Shown: piece after piece, positions 8,116-15,930 of the stretch
How positions within the stretch are numbered: the first letter of the stretch is position 1
Layout: each line of letters begins with the position of its first letter
From: Streptomyces lincolnensis
GTDB lineage: Bacteria > Actinomycetota > Actinomycetes > Streptomycetales > Streptomycetaceae
Length of the DNA stretch: 64,000 nucleotides
Assembly (NCBI RefSeq): GCF_021173675.1
Contig: NZ_JAIHON010000003.1
Span: 1 to 64,000, forward strand
Direction: 5' to 3'
Position numbers and translations under genes: made by a program
The notes under the pieces: model-generated
Database searches by the model: none
The model's input: only the letters and a program-made list of their open reading frames with translations
What the model was told of the DNA's origin: nothing

Positions 8116-9417
8116 TTGACCGTCAGCTACCGCCAGCCCGGCGTCGTCCTCACCGACCGCCGCTTCACCGTGCCGCTCGACCACGACGACCCGGCGGGGG
8201 AGTCGATCGAGCTCTACGCCCGCGAGGTCGTCGCGAGCGACACGGCGCACCAGGACCTGCCGTGGCTGCTGTACCTCCAGGGTGGGCCGGGCTTCGGGGC
8301 GAATCGTTTCGTCGGCCGGCAGGCCTGGCTCGACCGGGCCCTGAAGGAGTTCCGCGTCCTGCTCCTGGACCAGCGCGGCACCGGCCACTCCACGCCCGCC
8401 AACCGCCAGACGCTCCCGCTGCGCGGCGGCCCCGCCGCCCAGGCCGACTACCTCACCCGCTTCCGCGCCGACTCGATCGTCCGCGACTGCGAGGCGATCC
8501 GCCCGCAGGTCACCGGCGGCGCCCCCTGGACGGTCCTGGGCCAGAGCTTCGGCGGCTTCTGCGCGGTGCACTACCTGTCCACCGCCCCCGAAGGCCTGCG
8601 CGCCGCCCTGATCACCGGCGGTCTGCCCGCCCTCGACGCCCACGCCGACGACGTCTACCGGGCCGCCTTCCCCCGCATCGAGCGCAAGGTCGCCGCGCAC
8701 TACGCCCGCTACCCGCAGGACGTCGAGCGTGCCCGGCGGATCGCCGAGCACCTGCTGCGGCACGAGCCCCTGCTGCCCAACGGCTACCGGCTCACCGCCG
8801 AGGCCTTCCAGTCCCTCGGCATCCTCCTCGGCGGCAGCGAGGGCAGCCACCGCCTGCACTTCCTCCTCGAACACGCCTTCGTCCGCACCCCGCAGGGCCC
8901 GGCCCTCGCCGACGCCTTCCAGGAAGAGGTGCAAGGCCTCCTGTCGTACGCGGGCCACCCGCTGTACGCCCTCGTCCACGAGGCGATCTACGGCCAGGAC
9001 GCCCGCCCCACCGCCTGGTCGGCCGAACGCGTCCGCGCCGAGTTCCCGCGCTTCGACGCCGCCAAGGCCCTCGCGGGCGACGAACCGCTGCTGTTCACCG
9101 GCGAGTCGATCCACCCCTGGATGTTCGACTGCGACCCGGCACTGCGCCCGCTGCGCGAGACCGCCGACCTGCTCGCCGCCCGCACCGACTGGCGACCCCT
9201 GTACGACCGCGCCCGCCTCGCCGCCAACGAGGTCCCGGTGGCGGCGGCCGTCTACCACGACGACATGTACGTCGACGCGGGTCACTCCCTGGAGACCGCC
9301 CGCGCCATCCGCGGCCTGCGCACCTGGGTCACCGACGAGTTCGAGCACGACGGGGTCCGCGCGAGCGGCCCCCGGGTACTGGACCGGCTGCTGGCACTGA
9401 CCCGCGACGAGGCATGA
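8116..9417 (+). CDS. Alpha/beta hydrolase, prolyl aminopeptidase-like (S33)
   Basis: A 433-residue protein matching the long actinobacterial S33 family (proline iminopeptidase, about 430 residues). The oxyanion region LQGGPGFGAN and the nucleophile elbow GQSFGGF are visible; a late His in VDAGHSLE may complete the triad. The TTG at 8116 is chosen because GGGAG lies 6 nt upstream and the protein then begins TVSYRQPGVVLTDRRF, the usual N-terminus. It probably removes N-terminal proline from peptides in the cytoplasm. It is not clearly part of the rhamnose operon; a weak 6-bp hairpin (8015-8035) separates them. Confidence 0.85.
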   Translation: MTVSYRQPGVVLTDRRFTVPLDHDDPAGESIELYAREVVASDTAHQDLPWLLYLQGGPGFGANRFVGRQAWLDRALKEFRVLLLDQRGTGHSTPANRQTLPLRGGPAAQADYLTRFRADSIVRDCEAIRPQVTGGAPWTVLGQSFGGFCAVHYLSTAPEGLRAALITGGLPALDAHADDVYRAAFPRIERKVAAHYARYPQDVERARRIAEHLLRHEPLLPNGYRLTAEAFQSLGILLGGSEGSHRLHFLLEHAFVRTPQGPALADAFQEEVQGLLSYAGHPLYALVHEAIYGQDARPTAWSAERVRAEFPRFDAAKALAGDEPLLFTGESIHPWMFDCDPALRPLRETADLLAARTDWRPLYDRARLAANEVPVAAAVYHDDMYVDAGHSLETARAIRGLRTWVTDEFEHDGVRASGPRVLDRLLALTRDEA

Positions 9418-9446
9418 ACCCACGGCGGACCGTCGAGGGGCCGGGC

Positions 9447-9452
9447 TAGTCT
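9447..9452 (+). promoter_or_regulatory. -10 box of leaderless promoter (PIG-L gene)
   Basis: TAGTCT is followed by six bases and then the ATG at 9459, so transcription should start at or next to the start codon. No Shine-Dalgarno sequence is present before this gene. Confidence 0.5.
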
Positions 9453-9458
9453 GCGGCC

Positions 9459-10202
9459 ATGACCGAGCCGCGGACCACTTCCCTCGCACCCATGCCCGAC
9501 GACTGGCGGCGCGCCCTGGCCGTCGTGGCCCACCCCGACGACCTCGAGTACGGCTGCTCGGCGGCGATCGCGGCCTGGACCGACGCCGGGCGCGAGGTCG
9601 CCTATGTGCTCGCCACCCGCGGCGAGGCCGGCATCGACACGCTGGCGCCGGACAAGTGCGGCCCGTTGCGCGAACGCGAGCAGCGGGCCAGTGCGGCGGT
9701 GGTCGGCGTGTCGGCCGTGGAGTTCCTCGACCACGGCGACGGCGTGATCGAGTACGGCACCGCGCTGCGCCGGGACATCGCCGCCGCGATCCGCCGCCAC
9801 CGCCCCGAGCTGGTGATCACCCTCAACCACCGGGACACCTGGGGCGGCGTCGCCTGGAACACCCCCGACCACGTGGCGGTGGGGCGCGCCACCCTGGACG
9901 CCGCCGGGGACGCGGGCAACCGCTGGATCTTCCCCGACCTGGCCGAGCGGGGCCTGGAGCCCTGGGACGGTGTGCGCTGGGTCGCCGTCGCCGGCTCCAG
10001 CACACCCACCCATGCCGTGGACGCCCGCCCGGGCCTGGAGCGTGCGGTGCGGTCCCTGCTCGAACACCGCACGTACATCGAGGCGTTGACCGACGAGGAC
10101 CCCGAGGCCTACGCACGGGGATTCCTGACGAGCACCGCGACCGCGACCGGGGAGCGGTTCGGCGGTACGCCGGCGGTCGCGTTCGAGGTCTTCGCCCGCT
10201 AG
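9459..10202 (+). CDS. PIG-L family deacetylase
   Basis: A 247-residue LmbE-like zinc-dependent deacetylase. The motif AHPDD occupies residues 24-28 and a second metal ligand is likely in TPDHVAVG. This family removes N-acetyl groups from sugars such as GlcNAc-inositol (mycothiol pathway) or from antibiotic intermediates. MshB and Mca are the nearest functional models, but residues outside the motif do not allow a substrate call. The gene is a single unit between the hydrolase and the sigma factor, with a predicted leaderless transcript. Confidence 0.85.
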   Translation: MTEPRTTSLAPMPDDWRRALAVVAHPDDLEYGCSAAIAAWTDAGREVAYVLATRGEAGIDTLAPDKCGPLREREQRASAAVVGVSAVEFLDHGDGVIEYGTALRRDIAAAIRRHRPELVITLNHRDTWGGVAWNTPDHVAVGRATLDAAGDAGNRWIFPDLAERGLEPWDGVRWVAVAGSSTPTHAVDARPGLERAVRSLLEHRTYIEALTDEDPEAYARGFLTSTATATGERFGGTPAVAFEVFAR

Positions 10203-10231
10203 CATCCACACCTTTTCCGCAGGGGGACGGC

Positions 10232-11122
10232 ATGAACGAGACAGACCTGCTCGCGCACCGCTTCGAGGAGCACCGCGGCCATCTGCGGGCGGTGGCGTAC
10301 CGCATGCTCGGCTCGACCGCCGAGGCGGAGGACGCCGTCCAGGAAGCCTGGCTGAAGCTGAGCCGCACCGACGTGGCGGAGATCAGGAACCTGGGCGCCT
10401 GGCTGACCACCGTGACGGGCCGGCTCTGCCTGGACATGCTGCGCTCGCGCACCACCCGCCGTGAGGACCCCCTGGACGACACCTTCGTCCCGGACCCGGT
10501 GATCCGGCCCCTGACGTCGATCGACACGGAGGAGGAGGTCCTCCACGCCGACTCGGTGGGCCTCGCCCTGCTGGTGGTCCTGGAGACGCTGGAGCCCGCC
10601 GAGCGGCTCGCGTTCGTGCTGCACGACATGTTCGCGGTGCCGTTCGACGACCTCGCGCCGATCGTGGACCGCAGTGCGGCCGCGACCCGCCAACTGGCCA
10701 GCCGCGCCCGGCGCCGCGTCCAGGGAGCCACCCCGTCCTGCGAGCCCGACCCCGGCAGGCGGCGGGAGGTCCTCGACGCCTTCCTCGCCGCCAGCCGGGC
10801 GGGGGACTTCGAGGCGCTGGTCTCCGTGCTCCACCCGGACGTCGTGCTGCGCGCCGACTCCGGGAAGCTGGTGGGCGCCGCCGCGTCGAAGGGGCTGCGC
10901 GGCGCTCAGGCGGTCGCCGAACAGGCCATGCTGTTCCGGGAGTTCGCGCCGTACGCGCGGATGGTGCTCGTCAACGGCGAGCCCGGCTTCGTCAACGTCG
11001 TCGACGGGCGGATCCAGTCCGTCATGGGCGTCACCGTCGCCGACGGCAGGATCGCCGAGATGTACATCCTGGCCGACCCCGAGCGGCTCGCCGCCCTGGA
11101 CCTGCCGGAGGGTGTCGGGTGA
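10232..11122 (+). CDS. ECF sigma factor with C-terminal SnoaL-like domain (ECF41 type)
   Basis: A 296-residue protein: sigma-2 region (residues about 8-75, AYRMLGSTAEAEDAVQEAWL), linker with VPDPV in place of the ECF41 WLPEP motif, sigma-4 region (about 110-160, LEPAERLAFVLHDMFAVPFDD), then an NTF2/SnoaL-like domain (about 175-290). The C-terminus has ADPERLAAL, corresponding to the NPDKL motif through which the fused domain controls activity. These factors have no separate anti-sigma factor; the adjacent gene often encodes their only target. The ATG at 10232 follows AGGGGGA. Confidence 0.88.
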   Translation: MNETDLLAHRFEEHRGHLRAVAYRMLGSTAEAEDAVQEAWLKLSRTDVAEIRNLGAWLTTVTGRLCLDMLRSRTTRREDPLDDTFVPDPVIRPLTSIDTEEEVLHADSVGLALLVVLETLEPAERLAFVLHDMFAVPFDDLAPIVDRSAAATRQLASRARRRVQGATPSCEPDPGRRREVLDAFLAASRAGDFEALVSVLHPDVVLRADSGKLVGAAASKGLRGAQAVAEQAMLFREFAPYARMVLVNGEPGFVNVVDGRIQSVMGVTVADGRIAEMYILADPERLAALDLPEGVG

Positions 11123-11132
11123 TGCTGACCCC

Positions 11133-11633
11133 GTGACCGATCACCGCGTGTGCACCGTCGTCCGCCGCCCGGGCCGGGCCGCTGCCGCCCAGGCCGGAAC
11201 GGCCGGGTTGCTGGCGGCCTACCATCTGCGGACCCAGGCGGAGAAGGGCGAGGCCGTCGCCGGTGTGGACGAGCTGCCCGACCGCTACCGGGCGGAGATC
11301 CTGGACCCGGGGACGGCGTTCGCCGACGACGTGCTGCTGCTGGCGTTGAGCGGGGACACCGCGGTGGGCTGCCTGGTCGTGACCGCCCCCGACGAGGGAG
11401 GCTGCGAGGTCAAGCGGCTCTGGGTGGACCCGGCGTTCCGGGGGAGGGGCCTGGCGGCCGGCCTGGTGCGGGAGGCGCTCGCGCAGGCTGCCGAACTCGG
11501 CGTCGGCGTGGTGCGGTTGTCGGTGTGGAAGTGGCGGACGGACGCGATCGCCCTGTACGAGCGGCTCGGATTCACCGTCACCGAGTCGTGGGACGAGCGG
11601 GACCGGCTGCTCTGCATGGAACGCGTGCCGTGA
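11133..11633 (+). CDS. GNAT family N-acetyltransferase
   Basis: A 166-residue acetyl-CoA-dependent acetyltransferase. The core motif A is VKRLWVDPAFRGRGLAAGLV (RxxGxG present), followed by the LYERLGF motif B. The substrate is unknown. The GTG start at 11133 is 11 nt past the sigma-factor stop, so the two genes are probably co-transcribed, and it may be a target or partner of that sigma factor. An upstream in-frame extension into the sigma gene is possible but lacks a ribosome site. Confidence 0.82.
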   Translation: MTDHRVCTVVRRPGRAAAAQAGTAGLLAAYHLRTQAEKGEAVAGVDELPDRYRAEILDPGTAFADDVLLLALSGDTAVGCLVVTAPDEGGCEVKRLWVDPAFRGRGLAAGLVREALAQAAELGVGVVRLSVWKWRTDAIALYERLGFTVTESWDERDRLLCMERVP

Positions 11634-11646
11634 GGGGCAGGGCCGC

Positions 11647-11847
11647 TCAGGCGGCCACCACCAGTGCGGCCGGGCTGCGGTGCGGGCTCACGACCCGGCC
11701 GTCGGGGAGGAGTTCGCCGGTGTCGTCGAAGACGATGGTGCCGTTGCACAGCCGGCTCCAGCCCTGTTCGGGATGGGCCGACACGATCACGGCACTGCGG
11801 TGCTGAGGGCTGTCGGCGGTGGGGCACGGCGGCTGATGGCTGCACAT
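11647..11847 (-). CDS. DUF5999 family small protein
   Basis: A 66-residue protein beginning MCSHQPPCPTADSP and containing EQGWSRLCNG and DDTGELLPDGR, which matches the streptomycete DUF5999 family. The two N-terminal Cys-x-x-His/Cys positions suggest metal or redox chemistry, but no function is known. The ATG at 11847 has GAGGAG 7 nt upstream. It is convergent with the acetyltransferase gene and stands alone. Confidence 0.8.
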   Translation of the reverse strand: MCSHQPPCPTADSPQHRSAVIVSAHPEQGWSRLCNGTIVFDDTGELLPDGRVVSPHRSPAALVVAA

Positions 11848-12014
11848 GGTCTGGCTCCTCGGTCCGGTCGGGACTCCTGCCTCGTTCGGCTCCATGTCTC
11901 TGTGGTAGCCGAGCTTGTTTTCCGTTGTGTGTGGAGACCCCCACACGGACGGAAACTCATCGGTGAGTTTCCCGCTCCGGAGCCGGCGATCCGTGGCCAT
12001 GACCTGTCGGTCAG

Positions 12015-12020
12015 TAGGCT
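12015..12020 (+). promoter_or_regulatory. -10 box of leaderless promoter (cysteine-cluster gene)
   Basis: TAGGCT, six bases, then the ATG at 12027. No ribosome-binding site is present. Confidence 0.5.
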
Positions 12021-12026
12021 GGTGGG

Positions 12027-12857
12027 ATGCGAGACCACACGATCGACCGCTCCGACCTGCGCGGCGACTGCGGGCAGTGCTTCGGCCTGTGCTGCGTCGC
12101 GCTGCCCTTCGCCGCCTCCACGGACTTCGCGATCGACAAGGAGGCCGGACGGCCCTGCCCCAACCTCCGGGGCGACCACCGCTGCGGCATCCACGCCGAA
12201 CTCCGGGACAAGGGCTTCAGCGGCTGCACGGTCTACGACTGCTTCGGCGCCGGGCAGAAGGTCTCGCAGATCACCTTCGGCGGCCGGGACTGGCGCACCG
12301 GCGGGCGCGAGCACGCCCGGCGGATGATGGAGGTCTTCCCGGTCGTCCGCCAACTCCACGAACTGCTCCGGTACCTCACCGAGGCCCTGGCCCTCCCGGC
12401 GGCCCGCCCGGTCCACCCCGAGCTGCGCCGGGCCCTGGACGAGACCGAGGCGCTGACCCGGCGGAGCCCGGAGGAGATCGGCGCCTTGGACGTCGGGGCG
12501 CACCGGCAGCGGATCAACGCACTGCTGCTGAGGACCAGCGAGCTGGCCCGGGCGCGGATACCCGGCAAGAAGAAGAACCGGCGCGGCGCCGACCTGATGG
12601 GCGCCCGGCTGAAGGGGGCCGACCTCAGGGGCGCCAGTCTGCGGGGCGCCCTTCTCGTCGCCGCCGACCTCACCGGCGCCGATCTGCGCGGCGCGGACCT
12701 CATCGGCGCCGATCTGCGGGACGCGGACCTGACGGACGCGGACCTGACCGACGCCCTCTTCCTCACCCAGCCCCAGCTGAACGCGGCCAGGGGCGGCCCG
12801 GGCACCCGGCTGCCCGGGTCAGTCGGCCACCCGGCGCACTGGACAGCGCGGCTGTGA
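12027..12857 (+). CDS. Cysteine-cluster (YkgJ-like) protein fused to pentapeptide repeats
   Basis: A 276-residue protein in two parts. Residues about 10-75 hold a dense Cys pattern (CGQCFGLCC, CPNL, CGIH, CTVYDC) like YkgJ-type metal or Fe-S cluster domains. Residues about 190-245 are pentapeptide repeats (GADLMGARLKGADLRGASLR and onward, A(D/N)LxX periodicity), which fold as a right-handed square helix. A charged helical region with KKKNRR joins the two. Known free-standing pentapeptide proteins include DNA mimics that protect gyrase, but the function of this fusion is unknown. Its 3' end overlaps the convergent P450 gene by 39 nt. Confidence 0.85.
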   Translation: MRDHTIDRSDLRGDCGQCFGLCCVALPFAASTDFAIDKEAGRPCPNLRGDHRCGIHAELRDKGFSGCTVYDCFGAGQKVSQITFGGRDWRTGGREHARRMMEVFPVVRQLHELLRYLTEALALPAARPVHPELRRALDETEALTRRSPEEIGALDVGAHRQRINALLLRTSELARARIPGKKKNRRGADLMGARLKGADLRGASLRGALLVAADLTGADLRGADLIGADLRDADLTDADLTDALFLTQPQLNAARGGPGTRLPGSVGHPAHWTARL

Positions 12858-14336
12858 CCCGGGCGCCTCGGCGGCGGCCGGGGACGGGACCGTCACGGGC
12901 ACCGGCCGCCGCTCCAGCCCCAGCCGCAGCCCCGCCGGCATCAGCGTGAGCCGCTCGGTCACCCGCAGCCGGTAGGCCGGGTCGGGCCGCAGCTCGTAGC
13001 GGCGCAGCAGCAGACCGAGGACCAAGGTGGCCTCGTGCAGCGCGAACTGCCGCCCGATGCAGGCCCGCGCCCCGGTCCCGAACGGCTTGTAGGTGTGCGC
13101 GGGGCGGGACCGTACGGCCTTCGCCTCGAAGCGGTCCGGGTCGAACCGCTCGGCATCGGCGCCCCACACAGCCGGATCGCGGTGCAGCATCGGCAGCAGG
13201 ATCAGCGTCCAGGCTCCCCGGCGCATCGGATGGACCCCGGCCAGCACGGTGTCCTCGATGGCCTCCCGGGCGTAGGCCGGCGCGGTCGGCCACAGCCGCA
13301 GCGACTCGTCGAGCACCCGGCGCACGTACCGCAGCTTGGCCACCTGGTCGTAGCCGGGCTCGGCCGTGTCCGCCCAGACCTGGTCCACCTCGGCGCGGGC
13401 ACGGGCGGCGACGTCCGGGTGGCGGGCGAGGTAGTGCAGGGCGAAGGAGAGCGCGCCCGAGGTGGTCTCGTGGCCCGCGACCAGGAAGGTGATCACCTGG
13501 CGCCGGACGTTCTCCGCGGACAGCCGCTCGCCGGTCCGCGGGTGGGAGGTCTCCAGCATCCGGTCCAGCAGGTCACCGCCCCCGTCGGCGCCGGACTCCC
13601 GCCGGGTGCGGACCAGGTCGTCGACCGTGCGGTTGAGGTGGGCGATGTCGGCCTCGTTGCGGCGGGCGGCCTCGCGCAGCAGCCGCGGGAAGGGCACGCT
13701 GTTGAGCCGCTGCGCGTAGGTGAGCGTGCCCACCATCGCGGTGACGAAGGGGTGCGGCCGGGTGCGTTCGAAGGAGCCGAAGTCGTGCCCGAAGCCGGTG
13801 CGCGCGATCGTCTCCAGGGTCAGCTTGGTCATGTCGCCGGGCACGTCCACCGTCCGGCCCGCCGCCTGCTCCCGGTCCCAGTGGTCGGTGAGCCGACCGG
13901 CCACCGCCAGCATCATCGCGTGGTAGCCCTGCATGGCCTCCCGGTTGAAGCCGGGGGCCAGGACGTCGTGCGCCAGCTGCCAGTTGGGCTCGTGGTTGTA
14001 CGCCGTGAACAGGCCGTCCCCGGCGACCGGCCGCAGATTGGCCACCCCGAGCCCGACGTGTTTGGCGAACCGTGTCTCGTCCGCCAGGTCGGCCACCAGA
14101 TCGGCGCCCCAGGTGAAGACGAACTCCCGGCCGAAGGCCTTGCGCCGGAAGATCGGGCCCAGTCGCCGGGCGTGCCGGACGGTGTCCTGGAGCGGCGAGT
14201 GCCGGTCGACACCGAGCACGTCACCGAGCAGGGGGACGCGGCGAGGCGGATGCGGAATGCGCCGCAGCTCCGGCCAGCCCAGTTCGGCTCCGCGGAATCC
14301 CCTCGGCAGCCCGGTCCCCGGGGTCGTCTCCGCCAT
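12819..14336 (-). CDS. Cytochrome P450, CYP102B-like heme protein without reductase domain
   Basis: A 505-residue P450 with the I-helix AGHETTSG, the K-helix ESLRL and the heme loop FGTGARACIGRQ (Cys at residue 426). Overall layout resembles the heme domain of fatty-acid hydroxylase P450-BM3 (CYP102), but the protein stops after the heme domain, as in CYP102B1 of streptomycetes. It therefore needs separate ferredoxin or flavodoxin partners, none of which is adjacent. The ATG at 14336 follows AGGGAG; longer forms would run through the operator region. It is divergent from a TetR gene that likely represses it. Confidence 0.9.
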   Translation of the reverse strand: MAETTPGTGLPRGFRGAELGWPELRRIPHPPRRVPLLGDVLGVDRHSPLQDTVRHARRLGPIFRRKAFGREFVFTWGADLVADLADETRFAKHVGLGVANLRPVAGDGLFTAYNHEPNWQLAHDVLAPGFNREAMQGYHAMMLAVAGRLTDHWDREQAAGRTVDVPGDMTKLTLETIARTGFGHDFGSFERTRPHPFVTAMVGTLTYAQRLNSVPFPRLLREAARRNEADIAHLNRTVDDLVRTRRESGADGGGDLLDRMLETSHPRTGERLSAENVRRQVITFLVAGHETTSGALSFALHYLARHPDVAARARAEVDQVWADTAEPGYDQVAKLRYVRRVLDESLRLWPTAPAYAREAIEDTVLAGVHPMRRGAWTLILLPMLHRDPAVWGADAERFDPDRFEAKAVRSRPAHTYKPFGTGARACIGRQFALHEATLVLGLLLRRYELRPDPAYRLRVTERLTLMPAGLRLGLERRPVPVTVPSPAAAEAPGSQPRCPVRRVAD

Positions 14337-14383
14337 CACGTCAACTCCCTTGGTGCTGTGGCAGATCGAGCTCGTTGTACGTG

Positions 14384-14421
14384 GGTTCAACAGTGCTCCA
14401 GTCTCGTCCCGCTGTTGAACC
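14384..14421. promoter_or_regulatory. Inverted-repeat operator between P450 and tetR
   Basis: GGTTCAACAG (14384-14393) and CTGTTGAACC (14412-14421) form a perfect 10-bp inverted repeat with an 18-nt spacer. The right arm ends 9 nt before the tetR -10 box. The likely ligand is the TetR protein encoded at 14443-15051, controlling itself and the P450. Confidence 0.6.
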
Positions 14422-14430
14422 GACGTCAAG

Positions 14431-14436
14431 TAAAGT
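14431..14436 (+). promoter_or_regulatory. -10 box of leaderless tetR promoter
   Basis: TAAAGT, six bases, then the ATG at 14443. No Shine-Dalgarno sequence is present. Confidence 0.5.
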
Positions 14437-14442
14437 GCGCGT

Positions 14443-15051
14443 ATGGCTGCCAACCGGGGCGGGCGCACGCGCCGTCGGCTCAGTACCGAGGAGCGCAGGG
14501 AGCAACTGCTGTCGGTGGGCGCGCGACTGTTCTCGGAGAGCCCCTACGACGAGGTGTGGATCGAGCGGGTCGCCGAGATCGCCGGTGTCTCGCGCGGGCT
14601 GCTCTACCACTACTTCCCGACCAAGCGGGACTTCTTCGCGGCGGTGGTCGAGCGCGAGAGCGCACGGATGCTCCGGATGACGGCGGCCGTTCCCGGCATC
14701 CCGGTGCGCGAACAACTCGGTGCCGGTCTCGACACGTTCCTGGAGTACGTCCAGGCGCACGCGCACGGCTATCGCGCCTTCCACCGGGCCGACGCGGCGG
14801 GCGACCAGGTGGTACGCAGGGTCTACCAGCGGGCGCTGGCCGCCCAGGAGCGGCAGATCCTCGCCGCGGTGGCCGCCGATCCCGAGTGGGGTCCGTCGGT
14901 GGAGACCCGTCCCGACCTGCGGCTCGCCGTGCGCGGCTGGCTCGCCTTCGTCACCGCCGTCTGCCTGGAATGGCTGCGGGGCTCGCCCCTCTCGCGCGAG
15001 CAGGTGCGTGACCTGTGCGCCCGGGCGCTGCTGGGGGTCATCGCTCCCTGA
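14443..15051 (+). CDS. TetR-family regulator
   Basis: A 202-residue repressor with the N-terminal helix-turn-helix at about residues 15-65 (RREQLLSVGARLFSE, VAEIAGVSRGLLYHYFPTKR) and an all-helical ligand domain. It is divergent from the CYP102B-like P450 with a perfect inverted repeat between them. By analogy with BM3R1/CYP102, a fatty acid or related lipid is a reasonable inducer, but this is inference. Confidence 0.9.
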   Translation: MAANRGGRTRRRLSTEERREQLLSVGARLFSESPYDEVWIERVAEIAGVSRGLLYHYFPTKRDFFAAVVERESARMLRMTAAVPGIPVREQLGAGLDTFLEYVQAHAHGYRAFHRADAAGDQVVRRVYQRALAAQERQILAAVAADPEWGPSVETRPDLRLAVRGWLAFVTAVCLEWLRGSPLSREQVRDLCARALLGVIAP

Positions 15052-15143
15052 GAAGGGCGCGGACAGGTGGGGGAGGCGCCCGCGAGGGGAGCGCGCCCCG
15101 GCGGCCGATGTTCCGTTCCCGCCGTTCCATGGTCACGGCATGG

Positions 15144-15172
15144 TTGGCTTCGCACCGGATCTTCGATAAGTT
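15144..15172 (+). promoter_or_regulatory. Predicted promoter of the DUF2470 gene
   Basis: TTGGCT (15144-15149), a 17-nt spacer and TAAGTT (15167-15172). The -10 box overlaps the first bases of the iron box. Confidence 0.5.
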
Positions 15173-15189
15173 AGGCAAGGCTTACCTTA
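15171..15189. promoter_or_regulatory. Iron box (DmdR1/DtxR-type operator)
   Basis: The 19-bp element TTAGGCAAGGCTTACCTTA fits the DtxR/DmdR consensus (TTAGGTTAGGCTCACCTAA) with a near-perfect dyad. It covers the -10 region and transcription start of the next gene, so iron-loaded DmdR should shut it off. Confidence 0.8.
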
Positions 15190-15201
15190 GGAGGTTCTGG
15201 G

Positions 15202-15930
15202 ATGGGTGACAGCCAAAGCTGGGCAGCCGCGCCTTCCGCGGCGGAACGGGCCCGATCGGTGCTCGCCGCCGCGTGGTCCTGCGCGGTGACCGCGGAGGGC
15301 GGCCGCGAGGAGTTCGTCGGTGCGCACTCCGTGACCGACGACGGCCGGGTGCTCCTGCACGTACCCGAGGAGAGCACCCTGCTCGCCGCCGCCGTCTGCG
15401 CTCCCCGCGGCGAGCCGTCCGCCGTCGTGGAGTTCGCCGACGTCGCGCCCGTCCCCGTACGCAGCCGCATCCGGGCCCGGCTGTGGATGGCCGGCTGGTT
15501 CACCCCGGACGAGGAGGGACACCTGGTGTTCCGGCCCACCCGGGTGGTGCTGCGCGAGCCGTCCGGCGCGGTCGTCGTCGGCCTCGACGACTTCGCCGCC
15601 GCCACGCCCGACCCGCTGGCCACGGCCGAGGCCGGCCTGCTCACGCACCTGGCCGACTGCCACGCCGACGCGGTCGAGCGGCTCACCCGCCTCGTCGACT
15701 CCGACAGCCTGCACGGCGCGGTCCGCGTCCAGCCGCTCTGCGTCGACCGGCACGGGCTCACACTGCGCATCGAGCGCGCCCGGGCCCACGGCGACGTACG
15801 TCTGGCCTTCCACCGCCCCGCCGACGACGTCGGTCAGCTCACCGAGCGCATGCACGTCCTGCTCACCCAGGCCAGTGCCGCGTCCTGCCCGCGGGCACTA
15901 CAGCGGCAGCGCACAGACGGCGACCGGTGA
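15202..15930 (+). CDS. DUF2470 domain protein, iron-regulated
   Basis: A 242-residue protein with a split-barrel-like N-terminal region (residues about 20-120; VPVRSRIRARLWMAGWF) and a C-terminal DUF2470 domain (about 150-235; HADAVERL, HGDVRLAFHRPADDV). This architecture occurs in HugZ/HutZ-like heme-utilisation proteins. GGAGG precedes the ATG at 15202. The iron box in its promoter predicts expression under iron starvation, in keeping with a role in heme handling or siderophore-related metabolism. The 3' end overlaps the convergent lactonase gene by 33 nt. Confidence 0.82.
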   Translation: MGDSQSWAAAPSAAERARSVLAAAWSCAVTAEGGREEFVGAHSVTDDGRVLLHVPEESTLLAAAVCAPRGEPSAVVEFADVAPVPVRSRIRARLWMAGWFTPDEEGHLVFRPTRVVLREPSGAVVVGLDDFAAATPDPLATAEAGLLTHLADCHADAVERLTRLVDSDSLHGAVRVQPLCVDRHGLTLRIERARAHGDVRLAFHRPADDVGQLTERMHVLLTQASAASCPRALQRQRTDGDR

